Part shown: positions 7,555 to 15,937 of the stretch, piece by piece
How positions within the stretch are numbered: the first letter of the stretch is position 1
How the letters are laid out: each line of letters starts with the position of its first letter
Origin: Clostridia bacterium
Lineage (GTDB): Bacteria > Bacillota_A > Clostridia > TANB77 > CAG-508
Length of the DNA stretch: 24,495 nucleotides
NCBI GenBank assembly: GCA_022791475.1
Contig: JAAVZD010000019.1
Coordinates: forward strand, 1-24,495
Direction: 5' to 3'
Made by a program: the position numbers and the translations under genes
Notes under the pieces: generated by a model
What the model was told of the DNA's origin: nothing
Seen by the model: only the letters and a program-made list of their open reading frames with translations
Database searches by the model: none

Positions 7555-9807
7555 ATGAAAGTTTTATTTGCTGTAAGTAATGAAAATATTTCCGAAACAA
7601 TAAAAAAGAAGTATCAATCAATGTATAAGGAAATTATATTAGGCAAAAACGTTTATTACTTTAATGCAATATTAAAAGAATTACAAAAAGATAAAAGTTA
7701 TGATAGAATAGTAATAAGTGAAGATTTAGAGCCATTTGCAAACAAAAATTATGAAACAATAGATAATTTTATATTTGAAAAATTAGACAGTATATCTGAT
7801 GAAGCTGTAACAAATTTAGGAGAGGATATTCCAATAATATTAATAGCCACAGATAGACGTACTAAAGGAGAGCAAATTCTAAATAAATTATTTGGAATAG
7901 GAGTTTATAGTACCCTAATTGGACAAGATAGAAGCATAGAAGAAGTATGTAAATTAATTAACAAGCCACGTTCAAAAAAAGAAGCTAAAATATATTATAA
8001 AATAGATTCAGGAGATGTAGACTATAAAGCAGAAAGTGGAGAAGACGTTAGTGAAGTAGAAATACAAAACATATTAACACATTATAAAAGATTAGGCAAA
8101 AATGAAGATAAATATGTTGAAAGCTTTAACAGTATAGCTACCCAGTATACAGATGAACAACTAAAAGTAATTATAAAATTCTTACCATTAGGAGTTAAAG
8201 CAGTATTAGAAGCAAATAGCCCAAAATATCAACAACTAGCAACCTTTGCAGGTGAAAGTGTAAAATTAAAAAAACAACAACCATATGGTTCAACACAAAT
8301 AAATCCAAAAACAAGTAAACCAAGAAATACAAATCAAGCAATTATAGACAATGGAATAAAAATAGAATCTATTGGAAATACAAAAGTAAATAAACTAAAT
8401 AAACCAGTAGTAATACCAACAGCAGTTTCAACAAGCAATGTGAAAAAAGTATCAAACAAAACTAATACAGAAACTAAATTAAACAGTATTCCAGAAGTAG
8501 AACCAGTAAAAAAAGGAAGAGGAAGACCTAGAAAAGTTCGAGTAGAAGAAGTAAATATAGAAGAGCAACCTAAGAAAAGAAGAGGAAGACCTAGAAAAAT
8601 AGAGAATGTAGAAGAAAATGAAGTGCCAGCAAAAAGAGGAATATATAGCAAAAATACATTAAGAGAGAATATTATTGATGATGTATTACCAGGCTTTGAA
8701 GAAGAAACATTGTTACCAGGCTTTGAAGCAGATGAAGTTTTATTACCAGGATTTGACGAACCAGAAACATATACATCATATGAATCAAATAGAGCACAAC
8801 CAAACAATGCATCATTTGAAAATGATTTATTATCAGATTTCGAAGAAGAAACAATAAATGAGCCACAATATGGCTATATGTCAGATTATGAAGAAGTAAA
8901 AGAAAATAATATAGCTAATGTAGAAACTTCAGAAAAATTTGAATTAGATAAACTATTAACCTCAGATAAGAAAATAGTAGCATTTATAGGAACATCAAAA
9001 AATGGAACATCTTTCTTAATAAATAATGTTGCAGAAATTCTTTCAAACCAAGGAATAAAAACAGCAATACTAGACTTAACCCAAAATAGAAATTCATACT
9101 ATATATACACAAAAAATGAAGAAGCTTTAAGAACAAAAGCAATAAATTGTACAAGCAAATTACTAGAAGGAGTAGAAGAAGGAGTAGAAGTTAATAAAAA
9201 CTTAGACGTATATACTTCGTTACCAGGGGAAAATAATGGAATAGAAAACTATACAAAAATACTAAGTACACTAGTACAGAAATATTCATTAGTATTATTA
9301 GACTGTGATTTTAAAACAGAATTAGGATATATAAGTAAAAGTCAAGAAATATACCTAGTACAAAGTATGGATGTACTTACAATACAACCACTTACAGCAT
9401 ATTTAAGAGACTTAAAAGCAAAAAATGTATTAGACCAAAACAAATTAAGAGTAGTTATTAACAAATATGTAAAAGTAAGAAGTGTTACAGAAAAAACAAT
9501 AATAGCAGGAATGGCATTTTATAATGATCCATCAATGTCATTCATGACAGAATTATTTAATAGAGAAAATATAAGATACACAGTAGTTCCATTTGAAATG
9601 CAAACATATACAAAATATTTAGAAGGACTAATAAATTGTAATATAACTACAAATGGTTATTCAAAAGACTTTACGAATAGCTTGAAAAAACTAAGTAATA
9701 TGGTATATCCACTATTATCAAATACTTCAAAATATAAACAATATTCAGGAGCAAGTAACTTTTCAAATGATATGAACAATATTCTAAATAAAATGAAAAA
9801 CAAATAA
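7555..9807 (+). CDS. ParA/CpaE-like protein with two AT-hooks and degenerate P-loop
   Basis: 750 residues in three parts. Residues 1-135 look like a Rossmann/receiver-type domain (MKVLFAVSNE, then DIPIILIATDRR). Residues 235-460 are a low-complexity linker with two AT-hook motifs, GRGRPRK (321-327) and RRGRPRK (342-348), and three LPGF repeats (378-381, 387-390, 397-400). Residues 465-735 resemble the MinD/ParA/CpaE fold: IVAFIGTSKNGTSFLINNVA is a Walker A lacking the usual KGG and GKT residues, AILDLTQNRN sits at the A' position, and LVLLDCD (579-585) at Walker B. ATP hydrolysis is therefore doubtful. A CpaE-like architecture (receiver plus ATPase) suggests a scaffold or localisation role, with possible binding to AT-rich DNA. 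Function is unknown. Confidence 0.7.
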   Translation: MKVLFAVSNENISETIKKKYQSMYKEIILGKNVYYFNAILKELQKDKSYDRIVISEDLEPFANKNYETIDNFIFEKLDSISDEAVTNLGEDIPIILIATDRRTKGEQILNKLFGIGVYSTLIGQDRSIEEVCKLINKPRSKKEAKIYYKIDSGDVDYKAESGEDVSEVEIQNILTHYKRLGKNEDKYVESFNSIATQYTDEQLKVIIKFLPLGVKAVLEANSPKYQQLATFAGESVKLKKQQPYGSTQINPKTSKPRNTNQAIIDNGIKIESIGNTKVNKLNKPVVIPTAVSTSNVKKVSNKTNTETKLNSIPEVEPVKKGRGRPRKVRVEEVNIEEQPKKRRGRPRKIENVEENEVPAKRGIYSKNTLRENIIDDVLPGFEEETLLPGFEADEVLLPGFDEPETYTSYESNRAQPNNASFENDLLSDFEEETINEPQYGYMSDYEEVKENNIANVETSEKFELDKLLTSDKKIVAFIGTSKNGTSFLINNVAEILSNQGIKTAILDLTQNRNSYYIYTKNEEALRTKAINCTSKLLEGVEEGVEVNKNLDVYTSLPGENNGIENYTKILSTLVQKYSLVLLDCDFKTELGYISKSQEIYLVQSMDVLTIQPLTAYLRDLKAKNVLDQNKLRVVINKYVKVRSVTEKTIIAGMAFYNDPSMSFMTELFNRENIRYTVVPFEMQTYTKYLEGLINCNITTNGYSKDFTNSLKKLSNMVYPLLSNTSKYKQYSGASNFSNDMNNILNKMKNK

Positions 9808-9832
9808 ACAAACTAAACAGGAGGTGCTAATA

Positions 9833-10930
9833 TTGATAATCCTTGTAATTATATTATTAGTAGCAATTATAATGTTATTAATGATATATAATATGCTAAT
9901 AAACAAAAAAATAGATAAATATAATAACTTAAATCAAAAAGTAGTAAGTTTGAATGTATTACAAGAATTTATGAATACTATAGGCGAAGAAAAATCAGCA
10001 GATGATAAAATAAGAAAAATAAATGAAATACTAATAGAAAAATATGATATAAAGTATTCAACAATTGTAGTATACAATGGCGCAGAATATGTAATAAAAG
10101 CAACAAATGTAGATGTTAAGCATTGGGATACATTAAAAAATTTACACTCTGAGGAAATATTTAAGGAAGCAATAGAAACAGCAACTCCTAAATATATAAC
10201 AGTAGAAAAAGAAGGAGAAAGACTTCCATATCAAAAAATGGAATTTGGAAGAGCGAAATCAGCAATGTTCTTCCCACTATATATAGATAATGTTTATATA
10301 GGATATTGGATAATAGAAAGTGGAATTCCACATGACTTTGATAAAATAGATACAACAGTATTAGAAGTAGTAAAAAATAATATAATTTCAGTAATAAAAA
10401 CAATAGAAAGCCAAAGCATAGTAGAAAATATAGTTAGAGAAGACTTATTTACAGGTTTGAAATCTGAAGAATATTTATATAGTGAAGGAAAAAGAAAAAT
10501 AGACCAATTCACAACATCAACAATATGTATGTTTGAAATAAAAAATATTGTAGATATTAACGAAAACTTAGGAAGACATACAGGAAATGATGTTATAACA
10601 AAAGTAAGCGAACTTGTAAAACAAAACATTTCAGCAGATTATATATTTATAAGATATATGGGACCTAAATTTGTAATAGCATTTTCAGGAGTAGAAATAG
10701 AAGGAGTTTCTGAATTTATGCAAACAATAAAAAATGGTCTGGAAAACTTAGTAATAAAACAAAATGAGCAAGATTACTATGAAGATGAAGAGCCTTTAGA
10801 AGTTAGCCCAAAAATAAATGTGGTACTTACAAATTACTATAAAGGAACAGCAATTGAAGGAACAACAAAAAAATTAGAAGAATACTTAAATTTAGCACCA
10901 GAAAATGAAAGTGATATAAACTATATTTAA
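9833..10930 (+). CDS. Membrane-anchored GAF protein with inactive GGDEF domain
   Basis: 365 residues. One N-terminal transmembrane helix (about 1-22) and a short coiled linker are followed by a GAF-like domain (about 45-195; STIVVYNGAEYVIK, FPLYIDNVYIGYWIIE). A GGDEF-type domain (about 200-360) is recognisable from EDLFTGLKSEEYL, EIKNIVDINENLGRHTGNDV and IFIRYMGPKF. The active-site GGDEF is replaced by MGPKF, so diguanylate cyclase activity is not expected; a nucleotide-sensing or protein-docking role is more likely. The start is TTG 9833, because AGGAGG at 9819-9824 is 8 bases upstream, whereas an in-frame GTG at 9824 overlaps that site. It lies 25 bases after the ParA-like gene in the same operon. 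Confidence 0.72.
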   Translation: MIILVIILLVAIIMLLMIYNMLINKKIDKYNNLNQKVVSLNVLQEFMNTIGEEKSADDKIRKINEILIEKYDIKYSTIVVYNGAEYVIKATNVDVKHWDTLKNLHSEEIFKEAIETATPKYITVEKEGERLPYQKMEFGRAKSAMFFPLYIDNVYIGYWIIESGIPHDFDKIDTTVLEVVKNNIISVIKTIESQSIVENIVREDLFTGLKSEEYLYSEGKRKIDQFTTSTICMFEIKNIVDINENLGRHTGNDVITKVSELVKQNISADYIFIRYMGPKFVIAFSGVEIEGVSEFMQTIKNGLENLVIKQNEQDYYEDEEPLEVSPKINVVLTNYYKGTAIEGTTKKLEEYLNLAPENESDINYI

Positions 10931-10966
10931 AAATAGTTTAATAAACAAGAAAGGGAAGGTATTATA

Positions 10967-11215
10967 ATGGCAAATGATGAAACAATGTGCTTTAGAATGC
11001 CAAAAGAAGAAAGTATAGACAGCAAGGAAATATTAAGAAAAGTATATAAAGCTTTACAAGAAAAAGGTTATAACCCAATAAACCAAATAGTTGGATACAT
11101 ATTATCAGGAGACCCAACCTATATAACAAGTCATAATGGGGCAAGAACATTAATAAGGCAAATAGAAAGAGACGAGTTATTAGAAAAAATGGTTAAAAAT
11201 TATATTAATATATAA
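10967..11215 (+). CDS. ireB: IreB family regulatory phosphoprotein (UPF0297)
   Basis: An 82-residue protein with the full family signature, from TMCFRMP and [17 protein letters not shown] to [20 protein letters not shown] and [15 protein letters not shown]. In enterococci IreB is phosphorylated at N-terminal threonines by the PASTA kinase IreK and modulates cell-wall stress resistance. A threonine (T6) is present near the N-terminus here. AAGGGAAGG precedes the ATG. The ireB-ruvX-DUF1292 order is the standard Firmicutes arrangement; what is unusual is that the three genes upstream are not alaS. Confidence 0.93.
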   Translation: MANDETMCFRMPKEESIDSKEILRKVYKALQEKGYNPINQIVGYILSGDPTYITSHNGARTLIRQIERDELLEKMVKNYINI

Positions 11216-11237
11216 AGAATTAGGAGAAAAAAGTAAG

Positions 11238-11663
11238 TTGCGAAAACTAGGAATAGATTACGGAGATAGTAGAGTAGGAATTGCTATTACAGATGCCTTA
11301 GGAATAACAGCCCAAGGCTTAGAAACTATACATCATAATGGAAATGATAAAATAGTATTAAAAAGACTAGAAGAATTATTTAATGAATATGAAATAGATA
11401 CTATAATAATAGGAATGCCTATAAATATGAATGGAACGAAAACTGATAGGGTAGAAGTAACAAAAAAATTCATTCATAAATTAAATTGTAAATTTCCAAA
11501 AATACCAATAGAAGAAATAGATGAAAGACTAACAACAGTAGCAGCACATAAAACTATGAACTTTTTAGATGTAAACAAAAAGAAAAAGAAAAATATAGTA
11601 GATACAATATCAGCAGTATACATATTAGAAATATATATGAACAAAATGAAGAATAGCAAATAA
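11238..11663 (+). CDS. ruvX: RuvX/YqgF, pre-16S rRNA nuclease
   Basis: 141 residues with an RNase H-like fold. Motifs in order: LGIDYGDSRVGIAITD (with the catalytic Asp near position 7), IIIGMPINMNGT, EEIDERLTTVAA and the C-terminal KNIVDTISAVYILE. The family matures the 5' end of 16S rRNA and has been called a Holliday junction resolvase homologue. The start is TTG 11238, 22 bases after ireB, with TAGGAG upstream; there is no in-frame ATG before the conserved Gly-Ile-Asp. Confidence 0.93.
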   Translation: MRKLGIDYGDSRVGIAITDALGITAQGLETIHHNGNDKIVLKRLEELFNEYEIDTIIIGMPINMNGTKTDRVEVTKKFIHKLNCKFPKIPIEEIDERLTTVAAHKTMNFLDVNKKKKKNIVDTISAVYILEIYMNKMKNSK

Positions 11664-11775
11664 AAAGTATACAAACAAAAAAATAACAAATAATAAATTT
11701 AAAGTGATAATTATTGTAGAGATACAATTATTATATATAGCCTATAAAAAGGTAAAACGAAAGGAGAAAGAAAAA

Positions 11776-12096
11776 ATGGATGAAAATGAAATGATGAATG
11801 GCGAAGAGGAACTAAATAACATTATAATATTAAACGACGAAAATGGAGAAGAAGTTCCATTCGAATTTTTAGACGTTGTAGAATTTGAAGGAGAAGAATA
11901 TGTAGTTCTTTTACCAGTTGAAGAAGATGAAGAAGATTCAGGAGAAGTAGTAATACTAAAAATAGAAGATACAGAATCAGAAGAAGAAGAATCTTATGTA
12001 AGTGTAGATGATGAACATACATTAAATCAAGTATTTGAGTTATTTAAAGAGAAATTCAAAGATGAATTTAACTTTATAGATGATGAAGAAAAATAA
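11776..12096 (+). CDS. DUF1292 family acidic protein (YrzB-like)
   Basis: A 106-residue, very acidic protein. The core IILNDENGEEVPFEFLDVVE followed by FEGEEYVVLLPVEE is the DUF1292 signature, and the tail FKEKFKDEFNFIDDEEK is also typical. Function is unknown; it is conserved next to ireB and ruvX in Firmicutes. The start is ATG 11776, with AAAGGAG 8-9 bases upstream. An upstream in-frame GTG at 11704 has no ribosome binding site and encodes an unrelated extension. It is the last gene of the operon, followed by a strong terminator. Confidence 0.88.
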   Translation: MDENEMMNGEEELNNIIILNDENGEEVPFEFLDVVEFEGEEYVVLLPVEEDEEDSGEVVILKIEDTESEEEESYVSVDDEHTLNQVFELFKEKFKDEFNFIDDEEK

Positions 12097-12105
12097 AAAA
12101 ACGGT

Positions 12106-12135
12106 AGGTGGTTGGAATTACAATTCCAACCACCT
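12106..12135 (+). terminator. Terminator of the 7132-12096 operon
   Basis: A perfect 14-bp inverted repeat (12106-12119 with 12122-12135, AGGTGGTTGGAATT) directly after the DUF1292 stop codon, followed by TTAT. The T-tract is short, but the stem is very stable for this genome. Confidence 0.8.
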
Positions 12136-12166
12136 TTATGTCGAATATCAAAAATTAGATTTAAAC

Positions 12167-12220
12167 GTAGGGGCATCGTTTGAGGGAATACCTATTAGAA
12201 ATGACACTACTGTGCCCTTC
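12167..12220. repeat. Dispersed intergenic repeat, copy B
   Basis: Second copy of the layout at 2668-2724: GTAGGGGC, then GGGAATACCTA, then GCCCTT. The interior is diverged. It lies in a 285-bp gap that also holds two GC-rich hairpins. Confidence 0.45.
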
Positions 12221-12252
12221 ATTTATTAATATATATGAAAATTAATTTGTAG

Positions 12253-12273
12253 TGGTCGCACTTTGGACGACCA
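12253..12273. repeat. GGTCG hairpin element 1
   Basis: TGGTCG (12253-12258) pairs with CGACCA (12268-12273). It belongs to a small set of GGTCG-type GC-rich hairpins, with further members at 12310 and 24291. Confidence 0.5.
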
Positions 12274-12309
12274 GAATAAAATAGAACGTAATGAATAGTT
12301 ACAATGTAT

Positions 12310-12331
12310 GGGTCGCCGCCTTCGGCGACCC
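12310..12331. repeat. GGTCG hairpin element 2
   Basis: A perfect 9-bp stem GGGTCGCCG/CGGCGACCC with loop CCTT. It is the most GC-rich spot in the protein-coding part of the window, lies outside any gene, and has no T-tract. Confidence 0.6.
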
Positions 12332-12381
12332 GCACTTCGAAGAAATTACCAAAAATAAATATAGAAAAGAGAGGAATAAAA

Positions 12382-12858
12382 ATGAAAAATTTAAGCAGTT
12401 GGCTAATAACAATATTTGTAATATTCTACTGGCTATTTAGAGTAGCCGTAGCAATAACAGGAAGCATGGGAATAGACTTCATAATTACACCAATAAATAC
12501 AAACATAGAAATAGCCTTATTATTTGTAGCTTTAATATGCATACCATTTATATTCAAAAGAAAACTACTAGGAGCAATAGTATATTTAGGAGCATATGGA
12601 TGGTATTTTGGAAGAGGGATAATAGAAAATGTTGTAAAAATAATAAACAACGAAACTCTAAGTATGCAAACATACACAGAAATGTTTTTTGCACTAATAG
12701 GAGTAGCACTACCAATATTAGTATTATTTGATATATTACTAGATAGAACCAGAACAAAAAATCCAACAGACAAAAAAACAGACTGGTTCTACAAAAACGA
12801 CCAATACGACAGAAAATTAGACGAAAGAGCAGATAAGAACAATTATAGGACATTATAA
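12382..12858 (+). CDS. Hypothetical four-TM membrane protein
   Basis: 158 residues with about four hydrophobic segments (roughly 6-27, 40-58, 62-80 and 96-116). A charged cytoplasmic tail follows, with DRKLDERADKNNYRTL at the end. I do not recognise the family. The start is ATG 12382, 5-8 bases after GAGAGG. An in-frame extension back to ATG 12304 would translate the GC-rich hairpin repeat, so I reject it. The ASCH-domain gene follows after 32 bases and is probably co-transcribed. Confidence 0.6.
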   Translation: MKNLSSWLITIFVIFYWLFRVAVAITGSMGIDFIITPINTNIEIALLFVALICIPFIFKRKLLGAIVYLGAYGWYFGRGIIENVVKIINNETLSMQTYTEMFFALIGVALPILVLFDILLDRTRTKNPTDKKTDWFYKNDQYDRKLDERADKNNYRTL

Positions 12859-12890
12859 TTTTTAAATTATATAATAGAGAGGAAAAGATT

Positions 12891-13226
12891 ATGAAACACG
12901 GAATGAAGTTAAATAATGGACCATTTAATAAAATAAAAAATAGAACAAAAACAGTTGAATTAAGATTAAATGATGAAAAAAGACAAAAATTAAATGTTAA
13001 TGACAATATTGAATTTACTAATATAAAAACATTAGAAAAAATAACAGTAACAATAAAGGCTCTTCATGAATATCAAAATTTTGAAGAATTATATAAGCAT
13101 TTTGATAAAATATCTATGGGATATGAAGAAAATGAAATAGCTAATTATAAAGATATGGAAGAGTATTATTCTAAAGAAGAACAAGATAAATATGGAGTAT
13201 TAGGAATTGAAACTGAATTTGTATAG
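12891..13226 (+). CDS. ASCH domain protein
   Basis: A 111-residue protein with the ASCH/EVE-like (PUA-related) pattern: MKLNNGPFNKIKNRTKTVEL, RLNDEKRQKLNVNDNIEFTN, then a strand-rich ITVTIKALHEYQNFEEL and the YGVLGIE end. ASCH proteins bind RNA or modified nucleotides, and some cleave N4-acetylcytidine. The exact role is unknown. AGAGAGG precedes the ATG. Confidence 0.75.
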   Translation: MKHGMKLNNGPFNKIKNRTKTVELRLNDEKRQKLNVNDNIEFTNIKTLEKITVTIKALHEYQNFEELYKHFDKISMGYEENEIANYKDMEEYYSKEEQDKYGVLGIETEFV

Positions 13227-13475
13227 TTTAGTAAAAAGTAGGACGAATTTAAAATAAAAAAATGGTTGAAAGATTTTGAATTTACTTTAAATAAGTTATT
13301 ACATATTTGGTAACGTACGAAAATATTGTACGTTAGAAGAAAATTCAGTTGTCAGAAAATATTTAACAACTGCTGTTGATGGCAAAAACTATAAGACAAA
13401 TTATTATAATATGGTATGGAATTAAAATTATAAAAAGTATAAGGTATATGATTATTACAAAAGGGCGTGATAGCA
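13227..13475. other. Intergenic region with two inverted repeats
   Basis: No gene seen. It contains an 8-bp palindromic pair TAACGTAC/GTACGTTA (13311-13318 with 13328-13335) and CAGTTGT/ACAACTG (13346-13352 with 13366-13372, loop of 13). Neither has a clear T-tract. They could be operator or leader structures for the transporter gene. Confidence 0.4.
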
Positions 13476-13532
13476 ATGAAACAAAATATGACAAAAACGA
13501 ATATTAACATATTTTTAAGGAAGGAGGAATAA
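13476..13532 (+). CDS. Possible 18-residue leader peptide
   Basis: The short frame MKQNMTKTNINIFLRKEE ends 3 bases before the transporter ATG, and its last codons contain the transporter's AAGGAGG site. Its own ribosome binding site (AGGGCG) is weak. It could couple translation to the transporter or be chance. Confidence 0.25.
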   Translation: MKQNMTKTNINIFLRKEE

Positions 13533-13535
13533 ATT

Positions 13536-14918
13536 ATGGCAGATTTGGGTTTAGTTCATTGGACATTTTTAATTTTACTTATTACATTAATAATAGTTTC
13601 TATAAAGAAAAAAGAAACATTTATTTATTATTTAATAGCTATATTAATTTTAGGTTTTACAATAACAGGGTCCTTATTTAAGTCAGTTATTGGATTATAT
13701 GATAGTATTAGATATGCTTTTAAAGATTTTTCTAATCTTATTCTAGCAATAGCGTGTGTGGGATCACTTGGTAGATTACTAGAAAAAGTTAATATACTAG
13801 ATTTATATTTAAAACCATTTACTAGATTAATAAGGAACAGATACATTGGATTCTGGATAATTGGTCTAATTTCATTAGTACTAAGTTTGTTTTTTTATCC
13901 GTCACCTGCTGTAATAATTGTTGCAATATTGTTTTTACCACTTGCAAAAAAAATTAATATGCCAATTATTTGGGTAGCTGTTTCTTTGAACCTATTTGCT
14001 CATGGATTCGCTTTTTCTGGTGATTATATACTACGTTACGCTCCAACATTGGTTGCAAGTGCAGCTTCTATTGAAACTAGTGAACTGATATCTAATAGTT
14101 TCCTATTATGGATATCAATGGGATTAGTAACAACTATTACTGCTTTTATTATATTATGCATAAGTGATAAAAAAATAAAACAAAATGAAATAAAAACTAT
14201 AACTTCAAAAAAAGAATTAGATATAAGCTATGAGATGAGTGATACTAAAAGAAAAATATTTGCATTAATTACTTTAGGGCTTTTAATATTAAGTATATTT
14301 TTTATGTTTGTATTAAATATTGAGTCATCTTATGCAATTGCACTTCTATGTGGTACAACAATAATTATAATATCTATAATATGTATATTTGGTCTTAATA
14401 ATATAAAATTGATTGAAACTACTTTGACAGATGGAATGAAAAGTTCAGTTAGTTTATTTGTTAAAACTTTACCAATGATTTCATTCTTTTATTTAGGTGG
14501 ACAAGCACTATTTGAAGTTTTTGGAAACAAAGTATTAGGTAACAATTCACAAGGAATTATAAATGATTTTGGAGTCAATTTATCAAGAATATTTTCAATA
14601 AATAAAGTAAGTGCAACTGTTATTACCGGTGGTATATCGGCTATAACTGGTTTAGATGGATCTGGTTTTTCAGGTCTTCCATTAGTAGGGACAATAGCGA
14701 AATTATTAACTAGTAACTTTCCTAGTGCCATTACAAAAATTGCCTTCTTTGGGCAAATGTTAGCTATATATGTTGGCGGTGGGTGCATGGTACCAAGTGC
14801 AGTAGTTCCTGTTGCAGTAGCATGTAATATTAATATCAAAGATTTGATAAAAATAAATATGATTCCAATTATAGTTGGATCAATTATAACTTGTATAATA
14901 ACTATTTTAATAATATAA
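13536..14918 (+). CDS. Polytopic membrane transporter, substrate unknown
   Basis: 460 residues with roughly 12 hydrophobic segments and no signal peptide. Glycine-rich membrane motifs occur in each half: SLGRLLEK and FSGDYILRYAP in the first, GGISAITGLDGSGFSGLPLV and YVGGGCMVPSAVVPVAVACN in the second. Such paired Gly/Pro/Ser-rich re-entrant stretches recall ion-transporter (GntP/DctM-like) carriers of organic anions, but I cannot assign a family firmly. A central hydrophilic loop (about 212-235) separates the two halves. GGAAGGAGG is 9 bases before the ATG. It stands alone before rbgA. Confidence 0.6.
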   Translation: MADLGLVHWTFLILLITLIIVSIKKKETFIYYLIAILILGFTITGSLFKSVIGLYDSIRYAFKDFSNLILAIACVGSLGRLLEKVNILDLYLKPFTRLIRNRYIGFWIIGLISLVLSLFFYPSPAVIIVAILFLPLAKKINMPIIWVAVSLNLFAHGFAFSGDYILRYAPTLVASAASIETSELISNSFLLWISMGLVTTITAFIILCISDKKIKQNEIKTITSKKELDISYEMSDTKRKIFALITLGLLILSIFFMFVLNIESSYAIALLCGTTIIIISIICIFGLNNIKLIETTLTDGMKSSVSLFVKTLPMISFFYLGGQALFEVFGNKVLGNNSQGIINDFGVNLSRIFSINKVSATVITGGISAITGLDGSGFSGLPLVGTIAKLLTSNFPSAITKIAFFGQMLAIYVGGGCMVPSAVVPVAVACNINIKDLIKINMIPIIVGSIITCIITILII

Positions 14919-14955
14919 AGTTTTATTAAAAGTAATAAAAAAGAAGGTGTAAAAA

Positions 14956-15870
14956 ATGAGCGAAAATAATGATAAGGGGTTTAATAAAAGTGTAATTAAC
15001 TGGTACCCAGGCCACATGGCTAAAACTAAAAAACAAATAATAGAAGACTTAAAATTAATAGATGTAGTAGTAGAAATACTAGATGCTAGAATACCAAAAG
15101 CTAGTGTAAACCCTGATATTAGAAAATACATAGAAGAAAAGAAAAAAGTAGTAGTTTTAAATAAATGTGATTTAGCAGAAGAGACTGAAAATGTAAAGTG
15201 GGTAAAAGAATTTGGAAAACAAAATGTGCCAGCGGTTTTAGTAGATTCTAACTCTGGAAAAGGTGTGCAAGATGTAATTAAACAAATTGAAAAAGTATAT
15301 GAAGAAACAAAAAAAGAGTATTCAAGTAAAGGCAGAGTTGGAAAGTCAATAAGAGTAATGGTAATAGGAATTCCTAATGTTGGAAAATCTTCATTTATAA
15401 ATAGAATTACCAAAAAAACATCTGCAAATGTTGGAAATAAGCCAGGGGTAACAAGGCAAAAGCAATGGGTACGAGTAAATGAGAAAATAGAATTATTAGA
15501 TACCCCAGGTGTATTATGGCCAAAATTTGAAGATGAACAAATAGCATTAAAGCTAGCATATACAGGAACGATAAAAGACGATATATTACAAAAAGTAGAT
15601 ATTGCATATAATTTGCTAAAATATTTATTAGAAAATGAACAAGAAAGAATAATAGAAAGATATAAACTATCGAAAGAAGAAATTGCAGAAGAACTTAAAA
15701 ATACAGATAGAATGGAAAATGAAAAAATATTAGAGATAATGTATAAAATAGGAAGAAAAAGAGGAGCAATAGTTTCTGGTGGACAAGTTGACGAAGAAAA
15801 AGTAGCTAATATAATATTAGAAGATTTTAGAAGCGGAAAACTAGGAAGAATAACTATTGAAAAAGTATAA
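14956..15870 (+). CDS. rbgA: Ribosome biogenesis GTPase YlqF/RbgA
   Basis: A 304-residue circularly permuted GTPase needed for late 50S assembly. It opens with the family signature INWYPGHMAKTKK, and the motifs occur in the permuted order: G4 NKCD (69-72), G5 near 97-101, G1 GIPNVGKS (138-145), G2 with T166 in PGVTRQ, and G3 DTPG (182-185). The C-terminal half is helical and binds the ribosome. It is slightly longer than the B. subtilis protein (282). AAGAAGG precedes the ATG. Mini-RNase III, another rRNA-maturation factor, follows. Confidence 0.95.
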   Translation: MSENNDKGFNKSVINWYPGHMAKTKKQIIEDLKLIDVVVEILDARIPKASVNPDIRKYIEEKKKVVVLNKCDLAEETENVKWVKEFGKQNVPAVLVDSNSGKGVQDVIKQIEKVYEETKKEYSSKGRVGKSIRVMVIGIPNVGKSSFINRITKKTSANVGNKPGVTRQKQWVRVNEKIELLDTPGVLWPKFEDEQIALKLAYTGTIKDDILQKVDIAYNLLKYLLENEQERIIERYKLSKEEIAEELKNTDRMENEKILEIMYKIGRKRGAIVSGGQVDEEKVANIILEDFRSGKLGRITIEKV

Positions 15871-15873
15871 GGC

Positions 15874-15905
15874 AGGAGGTTAGAAAATTTAATTCTTTTC
15901 TAACC
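15874..15905 (+). promoter_or_regulatory. Hairpin sequestering an AGGAGG motif between rbgA and mrnC
   Basis: GGTTAGAAAA (15878-15887) pairs perfectly with TTTTCTAACC (15896-15905). An orphan AGGAGG (15874-15879) with no start codon overlaps the left arm. It may be a weak terminator or an mRNA processing site. Confidence 0.4.
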
Positions 15906-15937
15906 AATTTGTAACTTTAGGAAGGAACAAGATAAAA

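Noticed and set aside
8334..8866. Antisense and second-frame ORFs over the AT-hook linker
   Set aside because: Low-complexity Leu/Phe/Ser-rich or Met/His-rich shadows of the coding repeats, without binding sites.
12304..12381. Longer N-terminus for the four-TM protein
   Set aside because: The extension translates a GC-rich hairpin repeat; a good binding site precedes ATG 12382.
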